Below are positions 1 through 5,241 of a stretch of 5,409 bases of DNA, in pieces. How positions within the stretch are numbered: position 1 is the stretch's first letter; each line of letters opens with the position of its first letter. A program made the position numbers and the translations under genes. The notes beneath the pieces were generated by a model that ran no database searches, was not told the origin of the DNA, and saw only the letters and a list, made by a program, of their open reading frames with translations. Origin of the DNA: JAJKIP01 sp040509055 (lineage in GTDB: Bacteria > Bacteroidota > Bacteroidia > Chitinophagales > Chitinophagaceae); NCBI GenBank assembly GCA_040509055.1, contig JBEVLT010000061.1, forward strand, positions 1 through 5,409. The letters run 5' to 3'.

Positions 1-1233
1 GTTGATATACCTGTTGAATACGGTGTTCAGCTGCGCCAGGGTCACTTTGTCGATGTCGGCCCTGATTTTGATCGAGCGTTTCCAGTCGCCGTGCAGCACT
101 TCGTTGGCAGCCAGCGAAGAGGCCTGCGCCTGGTTGGTCTCGTCACGGTAATACAGACCGGTGAGATAGCCTGTTTTCTCATTCTTCAGTTCGGCCTCGG
201 TGAAGCCGTTCTTCCGGATGGTATCGATCAGCGCCCGTGCTACAGCGATGTATTTGTCCGGGTCGGTCGTGGTCACATAGATGTTCGAGTACGTAGTGCT
301 GCCGGTGCTGAGCCAGGCGCCGGGGGCGTAGGACAAACCGTTTTTGGTACGGATCTCCACGAAGTGGCGGCTGGAGAAAATGCTCATGGCCAGTGAAAAA
401 GCATTGTAGTCCGGCGTGCCGGGTTGAGGACCGCTGGTAATGCCCTGTACATAGTTCGTGGCGTTTTCACGTTCCTGTGCTTTGAAGGAGTTGGCCTGCG
501 GCGTATACGATTCTTTTTTCAGCACAAAGGGCGCCCCGGCAGGTACTTTGGCCAGGAATTCCTTCACCTTTTTTTCGATCACGTCCTTGTCCAGGTCGGC
601 TACCACCACGATCACCATGCGCGACCGGGTAAAGATGGATTGCCAGTGTTTCTTTGCTTCGGCAGGCGTCAGCTTGTTCACCGTCTCCACCGTACCCTGC
701 GGGTTGGTGGCATAGGCCTTGCCGGCAAACGCCGTTTCTTTCGACATCCGGTCGATGGCATTATCCGGGTTGGACTCGCCGGAGCGGATAGCATTCACGG
801 CGTCCTGCTTGATGCGGTCAAACTCTTTGGTATCAAAGAGCGGGGCGGTCATGGCATCGGTATACAGCGGCCATACCGTTTCAAAATCGCTTTTGATGCA
901 GTTCAGCGAAAAGTTGGCGAAGCTCATGCCGGAGCTGCCGTATACGTTGGCGCTTACTTTGTCCAGCTTATCCTTGAAGCTGTTTTTGCTGTCTTTGGTG
1001 GTACCGCATTCGGTAAGGGCCGTCATGGCCAGTTGTTCTATACCGGCTTTGCCGGCCGGGTAATTCTGCACCCCGCCCTTGAGCACGGTTTGTATCACCA
1101 CAATGTCGTTGCCGCTGGGCTGCACGATCACCTTCACGCCGTTGACCATCATGTCGTAGGGCTTGCCGGATTGCGCCTGCAGCACGCCGGCAGAAGCAAG
1201 GGCGAAGAGGGCAATGGAAATTATTTTTTTCAT
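1..1233 (-). CDS. M16B peptidase, non-catalytic subunit (insulinase family), 3' end outside window
   Basis: The reading frame is open from ATG at 1233 to the window edge, giving 411 residues with the C-terminus missing. Residues 1-20 form a Sec signal peptide (MKKIISIALF, then an Ala-rich stretch, likely cut after LQA), so the protein is exported, probably to the periplasm. The fold region resembles M16 peptidases. Where the partner has HLFEH this protein reads QLAMT (residues 67-71), so all zinc ligands are lost. The C-terminal domain keeps the R...Y pair in EIRTKNGLSYAP (R295, Y302), which in M16B heterodimers binds the substrate for the catalytic subunit. The gene starts two bases after the stop of the catalytic gene (TGA, TC, ATG), so both are surely one operon and probably co-translated. 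No Shine-Dalgarno sequence is seen. M16B subunits are commonly about 430-450 residues, so perhaps 20-40 residues are missing. The family call is firm; the substrate is unknown. Confidence 0.9.
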   Translation of the reverse strand, partial: MKKIISIALFALASAGVLQAQSGKPYDMMVNGVKVIVQPSGNDIVVIQTVLKGGVQNYPAGKAGIEQLAMTALTECGTTKDSKNSFKDKLDKVSANVYGSSGMSFANFSLNCIKSDFETVWPLYTDAMTAPLFDTKEFDRIKQDAVNAIRSGESNPDNAIDRMSKETAFAGKAYATNPQGTVETVNKLTPAEAKKHWQSIFTRSRMVIVVVADLDKDVIEKKVKEFLAKVPAGAPFVLKKESYTPQANSFKAQERENATNYVQGITSGPQPGTPDYNAFSLAMSIFSSRHFVEIRTKNGLSYAPGAWLSTGSTTYSNIYVTTTDPDKYIAVARALIDTIRKNGFTEAELKNEKTGYLTGLYYRDETNQAQASSLAANEVLHGDWKRSIKIRADIDKVTLAQLNTVFNRYIN

Positions 1234-1235
1234 GA

Positions 1236-2612
1236 TCAGAATGATTTTAGAGGTTGCTTAAAGTAATCGCCGGGTTTCAGCTGGTTGTTCATCTCTTCGT
1301 TAATGATCAGGCCTGCCACGTACGGCTGGTCGGTGATGTATTTCTTTACATAGCGGATGATGTCTTCCCGCGTTACTTTTTGCATGTTGGCATCGTAGTC
1401 GGTAAAATAGTCCAGCGAGGTGCTGCACCACCAGAAGGTGAGGCTGGAGGCCAGGGAAGAGGGCTTCTCTGTCTGGCGGATCTTATCGCGCAGCAGGTTG
1501 GCCTTGGCGGTAGCCAGCTGGTCGTCGGTGAAATAATCCACATCGCCCAGGTGGTCGATCTGGTTCATCAGCTCGGTATAGAATTCTTTCATTTTGGCCG
1601 GGTTGGGTACGGCAAATACCGAGATGGGGCCTACGTATTTGGCGGTCTGGTAGCTGATGCTGGTATAGGTGGCCAGGCCTTTGTCGATCAGGGCCTGCTG
1701 CCATTTGGACGAGTTCAGCGTCAGTACGGCGGACAGCACGTCGGCTGCCAGCGTAGCGGCCGAATCATTGCGGTAGTCCGGTCCCTGCCACTGCAGCATC
1801 ATGTACGGCGTTTGTGCAATGGACGAAACTTTGATGTTGTAATCCGGCTTTTCCAGGGGTTTGAACTCCGGGATCGGGTATTTTTCGTGCGGGTCGAAAC
1901 CGCTGTGCTGCCAGTCGCCATAGATCCTTTTGGCCATGGCAAAGGCTTCGGCCGGCTTCACGTCGCCGCAGATCACCAGCAGCGAATTGTTGGGATGATA
2001 ATATTTGTCTTTGATGATCATCATTTTTTCCGGCGTGGCCGTATTGATGATGTCGTGGTCGCCGATCGGGTTTTTGCGGGTAAACAGTTCGCCCCAGCAG
2101 CGCTTGTTCACATCCTGCCACAGCTGGAAACCGGCATCGCTCTCGCCGCGCTGGAATTCGCCGTCTACCACGGGGCGTTCCTTCTGCATGTCCTCCGTGC
2201 GGTAGATGGGGTAGCGGATGGCCGCATTCATGAATTTCAGTCCTGCTTCCAGGCTGTCCTTGTCAAAAGTGAAATAGTAGTTTACGCGTTCGCCGCCGGT
2301 GGTACCGTTCCAGATCATGCCCAGCTCTTCGGTGCGCCGGATAAATTTTTCCTGGTCCGGGTAGTCCTTGTTTGCCTTGAAGAACATGTGTTCGAACAGG
2401 TGGGAAAGGCCGCTGTATTCCGGTCCCTCGGTATAAGCGCCGTTCTTTACGGCGATCTCGATGGTGGCCAGGGGCACTTTGTGGTTTTCGATCACCACTA
2501 CTTCCAGTCCGTTGTCCAGCTTCTGCCAGGAGTAATGCTGAGGCAGTCTTGGCTGGGAAAAAGCAGCCGCGCTTACCGAAAGGCAGGCGGCAAGAAGCCA
2601 TTGTTTGTTCAT
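1236..2612 (-). CDS. M16B zinc metallopeptidase, catalytic subunit (insulinase/pitrilysin family)
   Basis: This is a complete 458-residue exported zinc protease. Residues 1-19 form a signal peptide (MNKQWLLAACLSVSAAAFS), and the mature protein probably begins at Gln20. The N-terminal M16 domain carries the inverted zinc motif HLFEH (H71, E74, H75). The third ligand is probably E152 in VVDGEFQRGESD, 76 residues after H75 and within the usual family spacing. A second, inactive M16 domain follows from about residue 200 (YYHPNNSLLVICGDV starts the linker region). The position of the substrate-binding arginine seems to be K303 (SSKWQQALIDKGLATY), so the R/Y function is likely supplied by the partner encoded directly downstream. 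In known M16B heterodimers the two chains close as a clamshell around unfolded peptides. Its role here may be periplasmic peptide turnover, but this is inference. The start is fixed by the signal peptide. A Cys at residue 10 is not a convincing lipobox. Confidence 0.94.
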   Translation of the reverse strand: MNKQWLLAACLSVSAAAFSQPRLPQHYSWQKLDNGLEVVVIENHKVPLATIEIAVKNGAYTEGPEYSGLSHLFEHMFFKANKDYPDQEKFIRRTEELGMIWNGTTGGERVNYYFTFDKDSLEAGLKFMNAAIRYPIYRTEDMQKERPVVDGEFQRGESDAGFQLWQDVNKRCWGELFTRKNPIGDHDIINTATPEKMMIIKDKYYHPNNSLLVICGDVKPAEAFAMAKRIYGDWQHSGFDPHEKYPIPEFKPLEKPDYNIKVSSIAQTPYMMLQWQGPDYRNDSAATLAADVLSAVLTLNSSKWQQALIDKGLATYTSISYQTAKYVGPISVFAVPNPAKMKEFYTELMNQIDHLGDVDYFTDDQLATAKANLLRDKIRQTEKPSSLASSLTFWWCSTSLDYFTDYDANMQKVTREDIIRYVKKYITDQPYVAGLIINEEMNNQLKPGDYFKQPLKSF

Positions 2613-2635
2613 AGATAAAATAAATTAGTAATGAG

Positions 2636-2645
2636 GCCTGCAGGC
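2636..2645. repeat. GCCTGCAGGC palindrome, copy 1
   Basis: This is a perfect 10-base palindrome in the leader of the M16 operon. The same ten bases recur at 3645-3654 inside the loop of the large inverted repeat. Next to it, AGGCAGGCGG at 2642-2651 repeats 2581-2590 in the signal-peptide coding region of the M16 gene. Extended forms of this palindrome are, as far as I recall, common in Bacteroidota intergenic DNA. Confidence 0.45.
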
Positions 2646-2661
2646 AGGCGGTTGACGCTTG

Positions 2662-2697
2662 TAAAGGCGAAAGATAATTAATGCCCGTGAGTAAAAC
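2662..2697 (-). promoter_or_regulatory. Weak candidate promoter for the M16 operon
   Basis: On the minus strand, bases 2676-2669 read TATCTTTC, one base off the Bacteroidota -7 consensus TAnnTTTG. A T-rich TTTT at 2696-2693 lies 16 bases upstream and could serve as a poor -33 element. Initiation would fall near 2662, giving a leader of about 50 bases before the ATG at 2612. The match is incomplete, so this is only the best candidate in the 154-base gap. Confidence 0.3.
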
Positions 2698-2739
2698 AGC
2701 GCGATTATTTAATCCTGACAGAAATGTGAAAGACGGTTG

Positions 2740-2773
2740 CGGATACGGATATCCGGTCGCCTTTTGTCAGGCG
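2740..2773 (-). terminator. Two small adjacent hairpins at the 3' end of the metzincin gene
   Basis: CGCC TTTTGTCA GGCG (2758-2773) spans the stop codon of the metzincin gene and can fold into a 4-5 bp stem. Directly beyond it, CGGATA (2740-2745) pairs with TATCCG (2750-2755) around a four-base loop. Neither hairpin is followed by a clear T-run on the minus strand, so termination is uncertain. They are the only structures that could separate the metzincin transcript from the M16 operon. Confidence 0.25.
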
Positions 2774-3426
2774 ATATTCTTGTGATCGGGGTGCCAGATG
2801 CTGGTAAAGTCGCCTATCATGGCCACCCTTCCTGCAAAATCCAGCCGGTGCAGCCGGAGCTGCAGGATGTCTTCCGGTTTCACCCGGCGAAACCGCGGAT
2901 GCAGGGTGCCGCCGTTGCTACTGTCGCCGGCATGGGCCTGCGGATTGTATTGAAAAGCGGGATCGACCAGCGTGCCCCTGGGATACATGATGCCCGGCAC
3001 GCCTTTGCCCCGCAGGTCGGTATCGGCAGGGTGGCGCAGCCCCAGCGTGTGCCCGTATTCATGGGCTGCCGTGGTAGAACCGCTGTACAGGTTGTCCAGC
3101 TGGAAATAGCCGGTATTGCACCCGATGCCGTCTACAAAAGAAATATTGTCTTTGGAAAATTCTTCGATGCGGAAATAATTGTTGCGGGGGTCTGTATTTT
3201 CCAGGATCTCCACCTCGGTGATGGCAGGCAGGCACTCCGCGGTGATGCGGAAGATGACCAGCCGTTTCTTTTCCTTCACATCCATGACGGCCGCTGGTTC
3301 GTTCCAGAGGGTCTCGGTTTCGTCACGGATCAGCGCGGTCACTGCGGGATCGGCCGCATGACCATAGGTGATGAAGTGGGAATAGATGGTGAGCGAATGA
3401 TCGCCGGAGAGTTCTGCAATGCCCAT
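2767..3426 (-). CDS. Metzincin-type zinc metalloprotease, no signal peptide
   Basis: The chosen start (ATG at 3426, MGIAELSGDH) gives 219 residues. The metzincin signature HEYGHTLGLRH lies at residues 122-132, with zinc ligands H122, H126 and H132, catalytic E123 and the conserved G129. A Met-turn follows as GIMYPRG (M147). These two features place it among M10/M12-like metzincins; the exact family cannot be named by eye. The protein is compact, with the active site in its second half and no extra domains. Two cysteines (C65, C103) could be free or paired. No export signal is seen, unusual for metzincins, so it may act inside the cell or leave by another route. The frame stays open upstream to ATG 3675, which overlaps the stop of the preceding gene as ATGA. 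The extra 83 residues, however, are translated from palindromic and other intergenic repeats and include a PACRQG stretch from the GCCTGCAGGC repeat, so the longer start is rejected. It may be functionally tied to the small genes upstream, but nothing proves it. Confidence 0.82.
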   Translation of the reverse strand: MGIAELSGDHSLTIYSHFITYGHAADPAVTALIRDETETLWNEPAAVMDVKEKKRLVIFRITAECLPAITEVEILENTDPRNNYFRIEEFSKDNISFVDGIGCNTGYFQLDNLYSGSTTAAHEYGHTLGLRHPADTDLRGKGVPGIMYPRGTLVDPAFQYNPQAHAGDSSNGGTLHPRFRRVKPEDILQLRLHRLDFAGRVAMIGDFTSIWHPDHKNIA

Positions 3427-3500
3427 GGTGTAAGTTACGAAGCTAAGCGGGGATAAGGCAGGGGCAAAGGGCTTAAAGAACAAGAAAGAGAATAGATTTT

Positions 3501-3520
3501 CGCACAGAGACGCAGAGATA
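3501..3520. repeat. CTCTGCGTCTCTGTG-type intergenic element
   Basis: On the minus strand this stretch reads TATCTCTGCGTCTCTGTGCG, with CTCTGCG and CTCTGTG in tandem eight bases apart. Very similar CTCTGCGTCTCTG sequences recur between genes in many bacteria, to my recollection. It sits in the leader of the metzincin gene, 75-95 bases before the start. I see no other function. Confidence 0.4.
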
Positions 3521-3577
3521 AGAAGGCCATTCACAGGCGGGTCCCGGCGTATGGATGTAAGTTTTTTATATCTCAGT

Positions 3578-3596
3578 AAGTGCCGGGCTCGCCGTT
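3578..3596. repeat. 19-bp dispersed repeat, copy 1
   Basis: AAGTGCCGGGCTCGCCGTT is repeated at 4584-4602 with a single G/A difference. The match extends to 20 of 22 bases when three bases on the left are included. Nearby TATCTCAG (3569-3576) and GGTTCGTGT (3602-3610) recur at 4471-4478 and 4492-4500, so the two gaps share several pieces in mosaic order. No protein gene fits here. Confidence 0.6.
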
Positions 3597-3613
3597 GTCG
3601 TGGTTCGTGTGAT

Positions 3614-3672
3614 AAACCTATAAGGTTTCCTTTAAGTGAACCTTGCCTGCAGGCTGGAAACCTTGTAGGTTT
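3614..3672. repeat. REP-like imperfect palindrome (17-bp inverted repeat)
   Basis: The left arm AAACCTATAAGGTTTCC (3614-3630) is complementary to the right arm GGAAACCTTGTAGGTTT (3656-3672) in 16 of 17 positions, and each arm is itself nearly palindromic. The 25-base loop holds the perfect palindrome GCCTGCAGGC (3645-3654). This looks like a REP-type intergenic repeat of Bacteroidota. Its right arm touches the stop codon of the upstream gene (3672-3674), so it could act in mRNA 3'-end stability or termination for that gene. The core AAACCTTGT also appears on the minus strand at 4452-4460 and 4562-4570. Confidence 0.75.
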
Positions 3673-4124
3673 CATTCGAGCACCCCCGGAAATGCCGTCA
3701 CGATCCGCCCGCCCGCATCCGTGATCACGGTGATCATAGCCGTAGGCCGGCCTTCTTTATCAAAGCCTATAATCGCATCTGTTTCCCATACCCGTTTATA
3801 ATTCAGTGAGCCGGGTATTGGTTCCGCTGCCACATCCGATCCCTGGCGCAGCTGGTGCAGGATATTGGTTACCGAGATGGTGAACTTGCCGGTATGCGGG
3901 TGGCGCGGGATCCGGTAATAATGCCGCTCCAGGATATGCGCCAGCGCACAGGCCGTGAGGTAACAGGTTTTGCGAAACAGCTTTTTCCGGTCTGGCAAGG
4001 GCAGGCTCAGCAGCAGACGCTTCTGCATCTCCTGCAGCCAGCCTTCCGTATCGCTGAGCAGGAAGAGCAGGCGCATCCATTCCTCCTCGCAGAAGGCGGG
4101 TTGTGTAGTTGCTGCCGGTTCCAT
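3672..4124 (-). CDS. Uncharacterised 150-residue protein, possible BECR/RelE-like nuclease domain
   Basis: I do not recognise a named family with certainty. From ATG at 4124 the protein has 150 residues. Residues 1-55 are helical-looking and rich in Leu and charged residues (WMRLLFLLSD, WLQEMQKRLLL). Residues 58-150 look like a compact domain: ACALAHILERHYYRIPRHP with H63 and H68, then KFTISVTNILHQL, then IIGFDKEGRP, and a final strand pair MITVITDAGGRIVTAFPG. A histidine near the domain start and a terminal strand ending in TAFP recall BECR-fold RNases (Barnase-EndoU-ColicinE5/D-RelE) and their phage-associated relatives; this is inference from pattern only. There is no signal peptide. The start overlaps the stop of the upstream gene (TGATG), which argues for coupled translation; GTG at 4127 is an alternative start one codon earlier. 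The stop codon abuts the REP-like palindrome. If it is a toxin, the coupled upstream gene is the natural antitoxin candidate. Confidence 0.7.
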   Translation of the reverse strand: MEPAATTQPAFCEEEWMRLLFLLSDTEGWLQEMQKRLLLSLPLPDRKKLFRKTCYLTACALAHILERHYYRIPRHPHTGKFTISVTNILHQLRQGSDVAAEPIPGSLNYKRVWETDAIIGFDKEGRPTAMITVITDAGGRIVTAFPGVLE

Positions 4125-4447
4125 CACGGTGTTTTTTTAGCGGCTGCAGCCGGTGCAGCGGTTTTGCCCTCTTTGCGGCGGGCCGCCAGCAGCGCGGCGG
4201 CATCAAGCGCCCGCTCTAGGTCATAATACGCCAGCAGCAGGTTTTCCCGCTGCTCGTTGGTTTCAAAGGCGCCGGGGTCGGGCGTGCCGATGCAGGCCTC
4301 CACCATTTTCCAGAGGTACTGCCGCATCTCCCACAGGGCGGTGCTGAAAAAGATGTCCCGCAGCGCCTGCCGCGGGTCGCTCATTTCTTCCGGGGTCAGG
4401 TGGATGGGCTGGTCGTAAAATTCGGGATGTAGCTCAAAAGGGTTCAT
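4124..4447 (-). CDS. Small LHPxFYxQPI-family protein (paralogue B), coupled to candidate nuclease gene
   Basis: This is a 107-residue cytoplasmic protein of unknown function. The N-terminal signature is LHPEFYDQPIHLTPEE (residues 6-21), followed by a likely all-helical body (ALRDIFF, MRQYLWKMVEACI, ENLLLAYYDLERALDAAALLAA) and a low-complexity Ala/Lys tail (residues 90-107). It is a paralogue of the protein at 4645-5061: over the first 85 or so residues I count 37 identities with one gap. That alignment decides the start, because MNPFELHP lines up with MTPYSLHP; the GTG at 4453 two codons earlier is therefore less likely. Its TGA overlaps the ATG of the next gene by one base, so the two products are probably made together and may interact. 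An immunity, antitoxin or chaperone-like role for the downstream protein is possible but unproven. Confidence 0.75.
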   Translation of the reverse strand: MNPFELHPEFYDQPIHLTPEEMSDPRQALRDIFFSTALWEMRQYLWKMVEACIGTPDPGAFETNEQRENLLLAYYDLERALDAAALLAARRKEGKTAAPAAAAKKTP

Positions 4448-4458
4448 GTTCACAAGGT

Positions 4459-4513
4459 TTAAGGGTTATGTATCTCAGGTTCGTACGCACAGGTTCGTGT
4501 TTTTCGCCCTTAA
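4459..4513. repeat. Repeat-rich leader: inverted repeat and CAGGTTCGT direct repeats
   Basis: TTAAGGG (4459-4465) is the exact complement of CCCTTAA (4507-4513), a 7-bp stem with a 41-base loop just upstream of the paralogue B start. Inside the loop CAGGTTCGT occurs twice (4476-4484 and 4490-4498). Related AGGTTCGTG is found at 4742-4750 and GGTTCGTGT at 3602-3610. It could be a leader structure or just repeat debris. Confidence 0.4.
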
Positions 4514-4540
4514 CGGGTCAGGTCTTCGTCTGGTGTCTCA

Positions 4541-4599
4541 GGCGAGTCTCGGCTTAACAATACAAGGTTTTAATACAGGAAGCAAGTGCCGGACTCGCC
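4541..4599. repeat. Stem-loop between the two paralogues
   Basis: GGCGAGTC (4541-4548) pairs perfectly with GACTCGCC (4592-4599), and the stem may continue with CGGC against GCCG after a bulge. The right arm is part of the 19-bp dispersed repeat. The structure lies 46-104 bases beyond the stop of paralogue A and has no T-run, so it is not a standard terminator. It may be an attenuator, an RNA-stability element, or a repeat remnant. Confidence 0.5.
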
Positions 4600-4602
4600 G
4601 TT
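4584..4602. repeat. 19-bp dispersed repeat, copy 2
   Basis: AAGTGCCGGACTCGCCGTT matches 3578-3596 in 18 of 19 bases and has the same orientation. Both copies lie between genes, each downstream of a small gene of the cluster. The same bases form the right arm of the stem-loop at 4541-4599. Confidence 0.6.
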
Positions 4603-4644
4603 AACAGGAATAATAGCACAGATCTTATATGTTTCTGGTATTTC

Positions 4645-5061
4645 TCACCAACAGCGGGACCGGGCCAGGCTTTCATAATAGCCGGCCGGCACCGTGGCCG
4701 GGTTTTTTGATCGCCGGTGATAGGGCTTTTTGTCAATAGCAAGGTTCGTGGGCTGTGGCGGCTGTGTTTCATCCGCAACGGAACTGCTATCGCCGGCCTG
4801 CCCCACCAGCATGCCGGCCTCCAGCACCCGCTCCAGCTGGTGGTAGAGCCAGAGCAGGCTTTGCCGCTCCGCCGCATTATCAAAAATGGAGTGCGGCTGG
4901 CTCAGCGCGGCCTCCACGGCCAGCCAGAGCAGGCGGCGCGTATCGGCCAGGGGGAATACCTCGAAAAACTCCTGCAATACCTGCTGCGGGGCAGCCGCTT
5001 CCTCCGGACGCAGCCGGATGGGCTGGTTGTAAAAGGAGGGGTGGAGGGAATAGGGTGTCAT
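4645..5061 (-). CDS. Small LHPxFYxQPI-family protein (paralogue A), with extended tail
   Basis: This is a 138-residue protein of unknown function starting at ATG 5061 (MTPYSLHPSF). Residues 6-21 read LHPSFYNQPIRLRPEE, the signature shared with paralogue B. The helical body continues to about residue 87 (VLQEFFEVF, RRLLWLAVEAAL, RQSLLWLYHQLERVLEAGML). The tail from about 88 to 138 has no counterpart in the paralogue; it is polar, Pro/Ser/Lys rich, ends in ARSRCW, and may be disordered or derived from altered downstream DNA. There is no signal peptide or membrane segment. The gene is 197 bases upstream of paralogue B, and that gap is filled with repeats, so co-transcription is possible but not certain. 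No nuclease-like gene follows it directly, unlike paralogue B. A duplication of an ancestral two-gene unit with later loss of one partner would explain this layout. Confidence 0.72.
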   Translation of the reverse strand: MTPYSLHPSFYNQPIRLRPEEAAAPQQVLQEFFEVFPLADTRRLLWLAVEAALSQPHSIFDNAAERQSLLWLYHQLERVLEAGMLVGQAGDSSSVADETQPPQPTNLAIDKKPYHRRSKNPATVPAGYYESLARSRCW

Positions 5062-5098
5062 GAGGCAAGGGTTTTAACGGTGAACGATAAGACCGCAC

Positions 5099-5121
5099 CC
5101 TGCAAAAAAGAAAGGCGCAGG
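5099..5121. other. Small hairpin with A/T-rich loop in the leader of paralogue A
   Basis: CCTGC (5099-5103) pairs with GCAGG (5117-5121). Read on the minus strand, the loop contains TTTCTTTTTT (5113-5104). A T-run downstream of the large hairpin could help end a minus-strand RNA here, but the T-run is inside this stem rather than after it, so this is weak. Confidence 0.25.
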
Positions 5122-5132
5122 TCTCAGCTTAC

Positions 5133-5241
5133 CGTTTGGAGGCCGAGCAGGCCCGAACACGAGTAAGAGAGAACCCACGCCAAAAACGTGGGCTCTTCAC
5201 CTCTCATCCCGTGTTCTTGAAAATTTGCTCTTTTCCAAACG
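5133..5241 (-). ncRNA. Candidate structured RNA: 109-base nested hairpin
   Basis: Five stems nest within one arm: CGTTTGGA 5133-5140 with TCCAAACG 5234-5241; GAGCA 5145-5149 with TGCTC 5226-5230; GAACACG 5155-5161 with CGTGTTC 5210-5216; GAGAG 5167-5171 with CTCTT 5193-5197; and CCCACG 5174-5179 with CGTGGG 5187-5192, closing a seven-base loop. That is 31 base pairs, one of them G-U, separated by internal loops, the largest being 5 against 12 bases. A long rod with bubbles and this length recalls 6S-like RNAs, including the 6S-Flavo motif known from Bacteroidota, but I cannot confirm consensus bases. The minus strand is preferred because AT-rich, promoter-like DNA lies on the high-coordinate side and all neighbouring genes are on that strand. 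It could instead be a long 5' leader structure for paralogue A, 71 bases from its start, or belong to an element beyond the window. Confidence 0.45.

Noticed and set aside
424..1266. Plus-strand reading frame of 280 codons
   Set aside because: It is antisense to the non-catalytic M16 gene, whose minus-strand frame is open through the whole region and begins with a signal peptide.
2583..2612. Lipobox-like LAAC at residues 7-10 of the catalytic M16 protein
   Set aside because: Only nine residues would precede the cysteine and a hydrophobic stretch continues after it, so a normal signal peptide cut near residue 19 fits better.
1254..2618. Long plus-strand reading frame of 454 codons
   Set aside because: It is the antisense shadow of the M16 catalytic gene. 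The minus-strand product has a signal peptide, zinc motif and family-typical length; the plus-strand product has no recognisable motif.
3427..3675. N-terminal 83-residue extension of the metzincin starting at 3675
   Set aside because: The residues come from the REP-like palindrome and other repeats, with no domain or signal peptide. The ATGA overlap with the upstream stop is produced by the repeat arm.
4459..4602. Possible CRISPR array from several short repeats
   Set aside because: The repeats are of different sequence and length, in both orientations, with no regular spacing or spacers.
4554..4883. Minus-strand reading frame of 109 codons overlapping paralogue A
   Set aside because: It is an out-of-frame shadow. 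Paralogue A in the other frame is supported by its similarity to the neighbouring gene.
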